The notes under the pieces are model-generated. The model was not told the origin of the DNA and did no database searches. It saw only the letters and a list, made by a program, of their open reading frames with translations. Below are positions 35,018-43,463 of a DNA stretch of 64,000 nt, one piece after another. Location of the stretch: assembly GCA_963833505.1 (NCBI GenBank), contig CAWHYG010000004.1, positions 496,001-560,000 of the forward strand, read 5' to 3'. The DNA comes from CAWHYG01 sp963833505 (GTDB lineage Bacteria > Eisenbacteria > RBG-16-71-46 > CAIMUX01). Made by a program: the position numbers and the translations under genes. How positions within the stretch are numbered: position 1 is the stretch's first letter; the number at the start of each line of letters is the position of its first letter.

Positions 35018-35914
35018 TCATCCATCCCACTCGAGTTCCTTGCGATCCCAGACCGCGCAGGCGGCACCTGCTTCGTACGCGCTTTGAAGGAACTCCAGAA
35101 TCGCCTCTTCCGGTGACGATGCCGCGCACGCGTCGTCGTAATTCAGCAGGAACTCGCCCATCGACTCATCCCAGCGAGCCACCGCCGGTCGCAGGCGCGC
35201 CTGTTCGATCCCGGGCGGCGCCGGCTTGGTGTAGGAATAGAAGGCGGCATGCGGATACCTGCGATCGCCGGGCCAGAATCCGCAGCTGATCACCTCCTGG
35301 GAGTAGGCCTCCCGGGTCACGGCATCGACTTCCGGGGGAAGGAGGGCCCGCCGGCCGCAGAATCGCGTCAGGGCCAGGTCGAAACTTCCCCAGAAGAAGT
35401 GCACCGGGCTCGTCTTGCCGGTGTATCCGGCCCGGAATCGCTTCATCACCCGGTCGGCGCCGAAGAGGACGCGGCGGAAGTTCTCGACCTGATCCTGATC
35501 GTAGGAGGCATGATGGCGATCCTGGTCGTACGGCGTCCGGTCGTAAAACTCATCCGGAACCCGATGGATCGCGGCCTCGATTCCGAGCGACCCGAGGGTG
35601 GACATGTACTCGTTGTAGAAGTCGGCCACGGAGCGCGCGAACAACCCGATCTCGCGACGGGCCCCCTCGCTCGTCCGGATGAGAAGCTTGTGCGCGACGA
35701 GATCGAACTCGAGGTCGAAGGTCCGGCGTCCCGAGGGAATCGGGGAAGTGCCGAGCCCGACCGGCGTGACGTACAAGGTCGTATGCCACCAGTGATTCTC
35801 GCGCGGGGCCAGCGCCATGCGGGTCTTGCCCACGATCTGGGTCCACAGGTGCAGGGTGTCGCAGGTGTCTTCCCAATCCGCGTAGGGCAGCGGAGGCCAC
35901 TCAGGCGAGGTCAA
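35018..35914 (-). CDS. DUF5996 family protein
   Basis: A 298-residue protein matching the DUF5996 family: LPYADWEDTCDTLHLWTQIVGKTRMAL, ENHWWHTTLYVTPVGL, TFDLEFDLVAHKLLIRT, FFWGSFDLALTRFCGR, SCGFWPGD, and AFYSYTKPAPPGI with DDACA near the end. The function is unknown. The start appears to be a TTG at 35914 preceded by GAGGTGG, overlapping the zf-UBP gene by 14 bases. That overlap implies the two proteins are made together. Confidence 0.9.
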   Translation of the reverse strand: MTSPEWPPLPYADWEDTCDTLHLWTQIVGKTRMALAPRENHWWHTTLYVTPVGLGTSPIPSGRRTFDLEFDLVAHKLLIRTSEGARREIGLFARSVADFYNEYMSTLGSLGIEAAIHRVPDEFYDRTPYDQDRHHASYDQDQVENFRRVLFGADRVMKRFRAGYTGKTSPVHFFWGSFDLALTRFCGRRALLPPEVDAVTREAYSQEVISCGFWPGDRRYPHAAFYSYTKPAPPGIEQARLRPAVARWDESMGEFLLNYDDACAASSPEEAILEFLQSAYEAGAACAVWDRKELEWDG

Positions 35915-36164
35915 GTTCCACCTCGTCGATGTAGCACCAGCCCCAGTCCTCTCCCGGCTCGAGCGATTGCACGATCGGATGACCGGCCGAACGGAAGTGC
36001 CGGGAGGCGTGCTTGTTCTTGGAAGAGTCGCAGCAGCCGACGTGGCCGCAGCTCAGGCAAAGCCGCAGGTGCACCCACGTGTCGCCCGTCTTGAGGCACT
36101 CCTCGCATCCCTGCGTTTGCGGCCTCACGTCCTTGACCTGGTCCAGATGCGTACAATCCTTCAT
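35901..36164 (-). CDS. UBP-type zinc finger protein
   Basis: An 87-residue protein with a complete UBP-type zinc finger: CTHL, CEECLKTGDTWVHLRLCLSCGHVGCCDSSKNKHASRHFRSAGHPIVQSLEPGEDWGWCY (in parts). The start at 36164 has GGAGGTG 5 bases upstream, better than the longer alternative at 36212. In eukaryotes this fold binds the ubiquitin C-terminus; bacterial stand-alone copies are common but of unknown role. It overlaps the DUF5996 gene. Confidence 0.93.
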   Translation of the reverse strand: MKDCTHLDQVKDVRPQTQGCEECLKTGDTWVHLRLCLSCGHVGCCDSSKNKHASRHFRSAGHPIVQSLEPGEDWGWCYIDEVELDLA

Positions 36165-36387
36165 CAGACACCTCCACGGTCGCTCTACCCCGGCCTTTGG
36201 ACCGGCCGCCACTGTCGTGCGGACTCCCCGACGGCCCGCCCCGCTTGCCCCTCGGTCGCGCGGCCTTCCCGCCGGTGGGCCCCGCAGTGGCGGATGCGCG
36301 TCGCAGGCAGTCCGCCGGAGGGAAACCCCTGATTGTATCCCGCCTCCGCCTGCCGGTCGAGGGTTGGCTTGTGACAGCTTCGCGGAA

Positions 36388-36405
36388 CCGTCACGGGCTC
36401 GTCAC
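36388..36405 (+). promoter_or_regulatory. Pho-box-like site upstream of the PLD-family gene
   Basis: CCGTCAC-GGGC-TCGTCAC has the same 7-4-7 direct-repeat geometry (CGTCA repeats 11 bp apart) as the site before the porin gene. It ends exactly where a candidate -35 element begins. Confidence 0.42.
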
Positions 36406-36434
36406 TTGACGTGGACCAGCGGCGACGAACTAAT
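36406..36434 (+). promoter_or_regulatory. Candidate sigma-70-type promoter of the PLD-family gene
   Basis: TTGACG (36406-36411), a 17-base spacer and ACTAAT (36429-36434) resemble -35 and -10 elements at ideal spacing. They lie about 90 bases upstream of the start at 36523, directly after the Pho-box-like repeat. The -10 is a 4 of 6 match. Confidence 0.35.
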
Positions 36435-36522
36435 GAAAGCCGGTGCGAAGACGGAGGCCGGGTGAAACAGGAGCCGCAGAAGTCTCTGACTGGAAACCCT
36501 GCTCGGGCGGGCGGAGCAAACG

Positions 36523-37854
36523 ATGAGCCAAACACGGGGATTGGATGGGCCGGAATCGGAGCGCACCAGAGGCTGGAGGATCCGAAGCAATTCGGTTGGA
36601 GCACGGATCATTCGCCTCGGGGTGATCGTCGGCGTCCTTGCCCTGTCCGGCGCGGTGAAGGCCGGGGCGGACGCAAGGGTGCCGGTCTATCTTTTCGAAT
36701 CCCGTCCATTCGAGACGCATCTGGGCAATCCGGAAATCATGGAGACCGGGCAAGCCTGGATCACGGAGATTCGTGCCGCGCGTTCCGAGCTTGATTTCGA
36801 GGAGTACTACCTTTCCGATCTTCCTGGGGAGGCGCTCCACCCGATCCTGGATGAGATCGGGCGGGCCGCGGCGCGAGGCGTCCACGTTCGGCTGATCCTG
36901 GACGCCAGGATGGGTCGGACCTATCCCTCGCCCGCGGATTCCCTCGGAAAGCTCCCGAACTGGGAAGTCCGCTGGATCGACTTCGGAAGGATCGGGGGCG
37001 GGATCCAACATTCCAAGTTCTTCCTGGTGGATCGCGCCACCACCGTCCTGGGGAGCCCGAACCTGGATTGGCGGTCCCTGGAGCACATCCATGAGCTGGG
37101 CGTCTGCATTCATGATGCGCCGCTGGCCGGGTTCTTCCAGGATCTGTTCGAGTTGGATTGGAAGCTCGCCGGATCCGGAACCGACGACCAGGCCGTTCTG
37201 GCGGCCGCCCGGCGCCGGTATCCGGCGGTCTATCGGGTCAGGAACGGAGCCGAGGATCTGGAGATCCGCCCGGCCGCCGATCCGCGGGGTTGGCTTCCCG
37301 ACTCCACGAAATGGGACCTGAGCAGCCTGGTCGAATCGATCGACGCGGCCAAGAGCGAGATCGCCATCCAGGTCCTGACCTACTCCCCGGAGGCTTATCA
37401 CCTGAAGGAGACCGCGCTCGATGACGCTCTTCGGCGAGCGGCCGCACGCGGAGTCCAGGTCGACCTCCTGGTTTCCGACTGGAACACGAATCACCCGGGA
37501 ATCGATGCCCTGAAGGCCCTGGTCGGCATTCCGCACCTTGACGTGCGCCTCGGAACCGTCCCGGAGTGGAGCCATGCCTACATTCCGTTCGGGCGGGTCG
37601 AACACTGCAAGTACATGGTCGTGGACACGCTTCTGACGTGGATTGGAACCAGCAATTGGGAACCGAGCTACTTCTCGACTTCGCGAAACGTGGCCGTGAC
37701 GATCAGGAGCCGCGCTCTCGCTCTGGAAGCGCGAAGGAGCTTCAATGCCAGTTGGACCTCCGAGACGGCGCAGCCGGTTCGCCGGGAGGTCGACTACGTG
37801 CCCAAGCCGCACGGGAACCAGCCGCCTCCCGGCAGACAGGTGCTCGGGCGGTAG
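36523..37854 (+). CDS. Secreted phospholipase D / cardiolipin synthase-like protein
   Basis: A 443-residue protein with two HKD phosphodiesterase motifs: IQHSKFFLVD...GSPN (near residue 166) and VEHCKYMVVD...GTSN (near residue 361). Each half also has the family's LDFEEYYL- or IAIQVLTYS-type strand and ARGVHVRLILD or ARGVQVDLLVSD. An N-terminal basic/hydrophobic segment (IIRLGVIVGVLALSGAVKAGA) indicates export. GGAG precedes the start. Substrates may be phospholipids or nucleic acids; its Pho-box-like upstream site hints at phosphate scavenging or lipid remodelling. Confidence 0.92.
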   Translation: MSQTRGLDGPESERTRGWRIRSNSVGARIIRLGVIVGVLALSGAVKAGADARVPVYLFESRPFETHLGNPEIMETGQAWITEIRAARSELDFEEYYLSDLPGEALHPILDEIGRAAARGVHVRLILDARMGRTYPSPADSLGKLPNWEVRWIDFGRIGGGIQHSKFFLVDRATTVLGSPNLDWRSLEHIHELGVCIHDAPLAGFFQDLFELDWKLAGSGTDDQAVLAAARRRYPAVYRVRNGAEDLEIRPAADPRGWLPDSTKWDLSSLVESIDAAKSEIAIQVLTYSPEAYHLKETALDDALRRAAARGVQVDLLVSDWNTNHPGIDALKALVGIPHLDVRLGTVPEWSHAYIPFGRVEHCKYMVVDTLLTWIGTSNWEPSYFSTSRNVAVTIRSRALALEARRSFNASWTSETAQPVRREVDYVPKPHGNQPPPGRQVLGR

Positions 37855-37867
37855 GGGGGCCGCGCAT

Positions 37868-38263
37868 TCACGACCCGATGCCGGCGCGACCTCTCGGCGG
37901 GATGATCCGACCGGTCAGGTAGGTCGAGGCGAAAATGAGCGTGAACGGAAGCCACGTGCCGACGAAGCTCGCGAACATGGCGAAACTGTGCAGCGCGAGC
38001 ACAGCGACGACGGCGACGTCCATGAAGACCACGATGGCCAGAAATGTCGCCGCGGTCGCCATGGGGCTCGTGTACGCAAATCGCTTGAAGTAGATCAACG
38101 AGATGGTCGCGAAGACGATCGGAGCAGCGACGGCATGGACGACCAGCGTCACCTGTAAGCCCAGGAGAGACATGCCGATTCCCATGGTGGCTGCACAGAG
38201 AGCCCAGCCAACCAGTGCGAGCCCCACAACCACCGCCCCTTGCCGCACGCTGAGCCGCCCCAT
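37868..38263 (-). CDS. Small four-helix membrane protein, unknown function
   Basis: A 131-residue protein starting at MGRLSVRQG behind GGGGGG. Four hydrophobic segments are visible (AVVVGLALVGWALCAAT, VVHAVAAPIVFATISLIYF, AATFLAIVVFMDVAVVAVLAL, FVGTWLPFTLIFASTYL). The conserved-looking motif YFKRFAYTSPM lies between helices 2 and 3. I recognise the general type as a widespread hypothetical membrane family without a known role. The second membrane protein lies upstream on the same strand. Confidence 0.75.
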   Translation of the reverse strand: MGRLSVRQGAVVVGLALVGWALCAATMGIGMSLLGLQVTLVVHAVAAPIVFATISLIYFKRFAYTSPMATAATFLAIVVFMDVAVVAVLALHSFAMFASFVGTWLPFTLIFASTYLTGRIIPPRGRAGIGS

Positions 38264-38387
38264 ATCCCCCCAGTATGGCCGAGTTTCTGCCACCTGACGC
38301 GGCCCATCGGTCCAGGCCATTTCTCTGACGAGATGATATCGCGGAACCCATTCCCCAATCGTTCGCAGGTCGGCCGGGACGGCGATT

Positions 38388-38795
38388 TCACGCGCTCCAG
38401 GGCTCGCCCGGCGAGCGCACATAGCGTTGGACCACGTAGCCCCAAGGGATGACGATCGGGACCAGAACCACGCCCATGAGGCACGCAAACAGGGATTCCG
38501 AGGCGTACGCGTCCAGACCTGGTCCGAGACCCATGGGCAGGGCCGATGCGACAACCCAGATGAGCTTCCAGAGCAGTTCGAACAGCAGGAGCAAAAGCAT
38601 CTGCAACGGATACCGCAGCCCGAGGAGCGACAGAAGGGCAAGCGCTCCCAGGAGAGCTCGGATGACCGAATTCGGCCCAGCCACCAAATCTGGCGGTGAA
38701 ATGATGTGCGGCCAGATGGTCACCGCGAGGCCGGCCGCGATGAGCAGGTACATGCCCCTTAGCAGGTAGAGCCGAATCGTAGTGATGTCACCCAC
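38388..38795 (-). CDS. Small hydrophobic membrane protein, unknown function
   Basis: A 135-residue protein; the GTG at 38795 is chosen because GGGGG lies 7 bases upstream. Hydrophobic helices include YLLRGMYLLIAAGLAVTIWP, VIRALLGALALLSLLGLRY, MLLLLLFELLWKLIWVVASAL and LMGVVLVPIVIPWGYVVQRYV. No catalytic motif is seen. It is probably co-transcribed with the small membrane protein 124 bases downstream. Confidence 0.7.
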   Translation of the reverse strand: MGDITTIRLYLLRGMYLLIAAGLAVTIWPHIISPPDLVAGPNSVIRALLGALALLSLLGLRYPLQMLLLLLFELLWKLIWVVASALPMGLGPGLDAYASESLFACLMGVVLVPIVIPWGYVVQRYVRSPGEPWSA

Positions 38796-39181
38796 AGCAT
38801 TACCCCCGAATATGACCCAGGCAGGTCGGCGCATTCCCGGGTCCGTAGTCCGCGAAAATCCCGTACGCCGCCTCCTCGGCCAAGTTTACACGTCCAGAGC
38901 CGACGAGAACCCTGATAGGCTGAGTGGGACTTTCGTAACCGTCAAGATCGTTCTGAGAGGCCCAGCGGGAAAGGGCCGCGTTGGCGAGACCCGGCAAGCG
39001 CCGCCGGCGCGCCCGCTTTTGTCACCGAAACGCGATGCAGTGTTCACTCGTTCGTGCCGCGCCTTTCACGATCTCTCCCTAGCATGACCGCTGGCGGCGC
39101 GAACCCTCGTCCGCGCCTTCCAGCTCCTTTCCGGGTCCTTCGAAACCGTATGAAACAGCGTCATGTCAGGAGGCAAGCATC
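38796..39181. other. Divergent intergenic region
   Basis: About 385 bases between the divergent membrane-protein and beta-helix-protein genes. It must contain both promoters, but no convincing consensus or repeat was found. AGGAGG for the beta-helix gene lies at its right end. Confidence 0.35.
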
Positions 39182-42100
39182 ATGCGCCTTTCGAGTCGTT
39201 TCCTTTCCGTCCTGATCGCGGGCCTTCTCGCAGGGACGGCCGCCCTGCCCGCCCATGCCGGCCTCAGCGGCACCAAGAGCGTCGGCCCGACCGGAGACTA
39301 TCCGAGCATTACTTCCGCCTGGGCGGACCTCACTGCGCAGGGTCTCTCCGGCAGTCTGATCTTGGAGCTCCAACCCGCCTATACCTGCGCGGGCGAGACC
39401 TTCCCCCTGACCCTGGGCAACGTCACCGGGGCCGGCCCGAACGCCGGCGTCACGATCCGGCCGGCGGCGGGCGCGCCTGGGTTATTGATCACGAGCGCCA
39501 ACACCACTGGAACCATCGACCTGAACGGCGCCACCTACGTCACATTGGACGGACGACCGGGAGGCACCGGAAACGCCAAACAGCTTACGATCGACAACAG
39601 CGCCACCTCCGGATTCGCCCTTCGCTTCATCAACGACGCCCGGTTCAACCTCATCGAGTCCATTACGATCCAGGGGGCCAACACCAGCACCTCCTCCGGA
39701 GTCGTTCTCTTCAGCACCACCACCGGCGCCAACGGCAACGACAGCGACACGATCGACAGCTGCGATCTCCGCGACGGCGTCAGCCCGCCCACAGACCTGG
39801 TGTACTCCGCCGGCTCGACCGGCGCGCAGGCCCAGAACAACAGCGGCGACACGATCTCCAACTGCAACATCTACAACTTCTTCAATGCGACCAGCACCCA
39901 CGTCGGCATCTCCCTGGCTTCGGGAAATCAGGACTGGACGATCCAGGGAAACAGCTTCTATGAGACCGTCCCCCGGGTCATGGGTGGAACCGGCACCCTG
40001 GAGTGGCAGGCGGTCGCGTCCTCCAGCAGCTCGACCAACAACCTCCAGATCATCGGCAACTACATCGGTGGGTCCGGACCGCAGTGCGGCGGCAGCCCCA
40101 TGGCGTACTCCGGCAATGCCGTCGTCCGAGCGCTTCGGCTCACGGTCGGAGCGACCACGGCGACGGGAATCCAGGGCAATACCTTTCAGAACATCGCGGT
40201 CGCCAGCACCTCTGCCTCCTCCTCGCAAACGTTGATCGGCCTGATCACCGGATCGTTCAACTGCGGGACGGTCACGGGCAACGTGATCGGAAGCCAGGCC
40301 ATGACAGGCAGCCTCTCCTTCGCGATGTCCAACACGAGCACGGCGGCGTTCAACGCCATCTCCTGTGGCACCGGCACCCCCGGAGTCATCACCGTCGCGA
40401 ACAACCAGATCGGCGGGATCGCCGTTTCCGGGATTGCCGGAGCCGGGGCCCCGACCGCCCGCGGCATCAGCTTCGGCGGCTCAGGCGGCACCTACTCGAT
40501 CGCGAACAACGTGATCGGAAGCCAGAATGTGCCGGACAGCTTCACCAGCACCGCGGCCAACGTCCTCGACGGGATCTACGGGAGCTCGTCAGGATCCGCC
40601 AACACAGTCTCCGGCAACGTGGTCGCCAACCTCTCCTATCAAGGAACCAGCAACGGCAACTTCCCGCTCATCGGGATCTACACGCCGGGTTCCTCCGGAG
40701 GCGTCTACAGCATCACCGGGAACACGGTTCGGAACTTGACTTCCTCGTCCGCGTCGACCGGCGTCGGCGCCTCGGCCTCCGTGATCGGAATCGGGATGAC
40801 CGCCGCCACCACGGGCGGTCAGAACGTTTCGCAAAACGTCATCTACGCCCTGGCCAATACCGCCGCCACGGCTGCCACGGCCGTATCCGGCCTGTTCTAC
40901 TCGGGCCCCGCCGCCGGCAGCAACGTCGTCCAGCGGAATCTGATCGACAGCTTGAACCTCTCCACCAGCGGCCTTGACACCACTCCAGGGGTCAGCCAGA
41001 TCACCGGGATCCATGTCAACGGCGGGGGAACCACCTACCTCAACAACATGGTGCGTTTGGGCTTCGATTCATTCGGCAACCCTCTCACGACCGGTTATCC
41101 GATCACCGGCGTCAACGAGGCCTCCGGCACGGACAAGTTCTTTGGGAACAGCGTGTACCTCGGAGGGAGCGGAGTCATGGCCTCCCAGGCCACCTACGCG
41201 TTTCAGAGCAGCGTCACCAACAACGCCCGGGCCTACGAGGACAACATTCTCGAAAACGCGCGCTCGAATGGTTCCAGCACGGCCGAGAACTACGCGATCC
41301 GCTACGCCGCGGTCGATGGCGGCCTGACCTCCGATTACAACGACCTGTTCGCTTCGGGCACGGGAGGCGTTCTCGGCGGCGTGGGCTCCGGAGGGGTCAT
41401 CGCGGACTACCCTGACCTCCCGTCCTGGAGGTCCGGGACCGGCCGGGACGGAAACAGCATCTCGGCCGATCCGTTGTTCCTCAATGCTTCCGGCAACGCG
41501 AACACCGGCGATCTTCACATCAATCCCGCGGTCTTTCCGGCGTCGCCCGTCGCCCGGACCGGTGTGTCGCTCGGCGCGCTGACCAATGACTATGACGGAG
41601 ATCCCCGCGGGAATCCGCCCGACATCGGGGCGGATGAGTTCGTGACCTACATCATCACCGCGTCGGCCGGAGACCACGGTTCGATCGCGCCCGCCGGCAA
41701 CGTCGTGGCCAACGCCGGCTCCAACGCGACCTTTGCGATCACGCCGGACCATTGCTATGCCGTCGCCGACGTTCAGGTGGACGGCAGCTCGGTCGGAGCG
41801 GTCACGACCTACACGTTCTATGACGTTCAGGGGAACCATACGATCGCCGCGACCTTCCAGCCCCAGACCTTCACGATCGCGGCCACGGCCGGCGCAGGGG
41901 GGACGATCACGCCGTCGGGCAACGTGCCGGTCGGGTGCGGGAGCGATCAGTCCTTCGCGATCGCCCCGCTCACCGGGTTCTACATCAGCGACGTCAAGGT
42001 CGACAATGTCTCGCAGGGACCGGTCACCAGCTACGTCTTCACCAACGTCCAGGCGAACCACACCATCTCGGCGGAGTTCGCGACCCAGAACTTCATCCTG

Positions 42101-42922
42101 ACGACGGCGGTGATCGGCGGCGGCTCCTTGATCATTGACCCGAATCTCCCGAGCTATCCGAGCGGCACCCAGGTTCAGATCACGGCCAACGCCGACCCCG
42201 GCTGGCAGTTCGACCACTGGACCGGCGACGCAGAGGGGAGCGACAACCCGCTCAAGATCGTCATGGATAGGAACAAGAACATCACGGCGGTCTTCGTCGA
42301 CGTCGCACCACCGCAGGTCACCCTTACGAGCCCGAACGGCGGCGAGGACTGGCAGGACGGCACGACCCAGAACATCACTTGGGTCGCGACCGATAACGCC
42401 GGGGTCACGAGCATCGATCTTGCTTACTCCTTGGACGGCGGTGCCAGCTACCCCTATTCGATCGCGACGGGGTTGGGAAACACCGGGACCTACGCCTGGG
42501 TCATTCCGGATACGGCGAGCACGACGGCTCGGGTGCAAGTGACTGCCCATGACGCCGCCGGGCATTCCGCCTCAGACGCGAGCGACGGAAACTTCGAGAT
42601 CGACAACCCGCTTTCCGGCATCGCCCAGGCGCTCCTGGGCTCGCATGAAGTCCTTGGGGTGTACCCGAACCCGGCCCGGGGCCAGGGCACCCACGTTCTC
42701 TATCGGTTGAAGCGGGAAGGCAACGCGGAACTGGACGTGTTCGACGCGGGCGGCCGCCTGGTACGCCGGCTCGATTCGGGGTCGGTCTCGGCCGGGCTGC
42801 ACAGCTTGGATTGGGACGGACGAGACGACGCGGGCGCGCCCCTGGCCGCCGGGATCTATCTCGTGCGCCTGGTCCGGGACTCCGGAGCCCCGGCGACGAG
42901 GCGGTTCGTGATCACGCGCTGA
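39182..42922 (+). CDS. Large secreted beta-helix protein with InlB-like repeats and FlgD-like C-terminus
   Basis: A 1246-residue exported protein with AGGAGG before the ATG and a signal peptide ending AHA (residue 26). Residues 30 to about 800 resemble a right-handed parallel beta-helix, with many short NN/GN turns (GNTFQNIAV, ISGNVVANLS-like, TGNTVRNLTS) and DPLFLNASGN followed by DIGADEF. Three bacterial-repeat (InlB B-like) modules follow near 820, 898 and 971 (ASAGDHGSIAPAGNV, ATAGAGGTITPSGNV, WQFDHWTGDAEGSDNP). A Kre9/KNH-like module (LTSPNGGEDWQDGTTQNITW) starts near 1046. From 1157 comes the FlgD-like tail (VYPNPARGQG, VFDAGGRLVRRL, WDGRDDAG, AAGIYLVRLVRD). It is a likely surface adhesin or polysaccharide-interacting protein. 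Confidence 0.93.
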   Translation: MRLSSRFLSVLIAGLLAGTAALPAHAGLSGTKSVGPTGDYPSITSAWADLTAQGLSGSLILELQPAYTCAGETFPLTLGNVTGAGPNAGVTIRPAAGAPGLLITSANTTGTIDLNGATYVTLDGRPGGTGNAKQLTIDNSATSGFALRFINDARFNLIESITIQGANTSTSSGVVLFSTTTGANGNDSDTIDSCDLRDGVSPPTDLVYSAGSTGAQAQNNSGDTISNCNIYNFFNATSTHVGISLASGNQDWTIQGNSFYETVPRVMGGTGTLEWQAVASSSSSTNNLQIIGNYIGGSGPQCGGSPMAYSGNAVVRALRLTVGATTATGIQGNTFQNIAVASTSASSSQTLIGLITGSFNCGTVTGNVIGSQAMTGSLSFAMSNTSTAAFNAISCGTGTPGVITVANNQIGGIAVSGIAGAGAPTARGISFGGSGGTYSIANNVIGSQNVPDSFTSTAANVLDGIYGSSSGSANTVSGNVVANLSYQGTSNGNFPLIGIYTPGSSGGVYSITGNTVRNLTSSSASTGVGASASVIGIGMTAATTGGQNVSQNVIYALANTAATAATAVSGLFYSGPAAGSNVVQRNLIDSLNLSTSGLDTTPGVSQITGIHVNGGGTTYLNNMVRLGFDSFGNPLTTGYPITGVNEASGTDKFFGNSVYLGGSGVMASQATYAFQSSVTNNARAYEDNILENARSNGSSTAENYAIRYAAVDGGLTSDYNDLFASGTGGVLGGVGSGGVIADYPDLPSWRSGTGRDGNSISADPLFLNASGNANTGDLHINPAVFPASPVARTGVSLGALTNDYDGDPRGNPPDIGADEFVTYIITASAGDHGSIAPAGNVVANAGSNATFAITPDHCYAVADVQVDGSSVGAVTTYTFYDVQGNHTIAATFQPQTFTIAATAGAGGTITPSGNVPVGCGSDQSFAIAPLTGFYISDVKVDNVSQGPVTSYVFTNVQANHTISAEFATQNFILTTAVIGGGSLIIDPNLPSYPSGTQVQITANADPGWQFDHWTGDAEGSDNPLKIVMDRNKNITAVFVDVAPPQVTLTSPNGGEDWQDGTTQNITWVATDNAGVTSIDLAYSLDGGASYPYSIATGLGNTGTYAWVIPDTASTTARVQVTAHDAAGHSASDASDGNFEIDNPLSGIAQALLGSHEVLGVYPNPARGQGTHVLYRLKREGNAELDVFDAGGRLVRRLDSGSVSAGLHSLDWDGRDDAGAPLAAGIYLVRLVRDSGAPATRRFVITR

Positions 42923-42948
42923 CGCTGTTCCGCGACCAAGATTGGAGG

Positions 42949-42976
42949 GCCCGGTCCGGCTCGCGCCGGGCCGGGC
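42949..42976. terminator. GC-rich bidirectional hairpin between convergent genes
   Basis: GCCCGGTCCGGC (42949-42960) pairs with GCCGGGCCGGGC (42965-42976) around a TCGC tetraloop, with one G-T/A-C type mismatch. It lies between the beta-helix gene stop (42922) and the DUF4404 stop (42981). No T-run is present. Confidence 0.6.
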
Positions 42977-42980
42977 TCAA

Positions 42981-43313
42981 TCAGATTCCGATGCTGGACA
43001 GGAGGCTGCAGATCTCGTTGACGATCCCGCTCAGCCGGGGATGGGACGTCTCGAATCCGACCGCGGATTCCTTCAAGCCCTCCCGCGAAAGCTCGAGAAG
43101 CCTGGGCGACCTCTCGCGCCGTGACGCGACATGCGCCGCCGTCTCGGCGAAGTGCGCGATGCTGGCGGCCCGCTCCTCCTGAGCCGACGGGAGGTCATGG
43201 ATCTCCGCCTTCAGCTCCTCCAGCAGACGGATCAGCTCCGCCCTATGCTCGGGATCGGCGGAGCCGGCGGTCTTGATGGCTTGCTCGATCTTGCCGATCG
43301 TGTCCTCGATCAT
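42981..43313 (-). CDS. DUF4404 family protein
   Basis: A 110-residue helical protein matching DUF4404: a helix with HRAELIRLLEELKAEI, a central SIAHFAETAAHVASRRE, then LKESAVGFETSHPRLSGIVNEICSLLSSIGI at the C-terminus. The family has no assigned function. It ends just after the GC hairpin and is convergent with the beta-helix gene. The 150 bases upstream show no other gene. Confidence 0.88.
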   Translation of the reverse strand: MIEDTIGKIEQAIKTAGSADPEHRAELIRLLEELKAEIHDLPSAQEERAASIAHFAETAAHVASRRERSPRLLELSREGLKESAVGFETSHPRLSGIVNEICSLLSSIGI

Positions 43314-43463
43314 TCCGGTCCTTCCTTCATCACGTCGGATCCTCCCGCGCCAAAGCCCGGTTGTCGTTTGCGCTCCAAGGCGCCGCGAACGGCCGGAGGT
43401 GCCCGAAATAGCTGGGCGGGCGCCGGCCGAACGACGCAGGCACGCTCCATGCAGTATAGGCCA

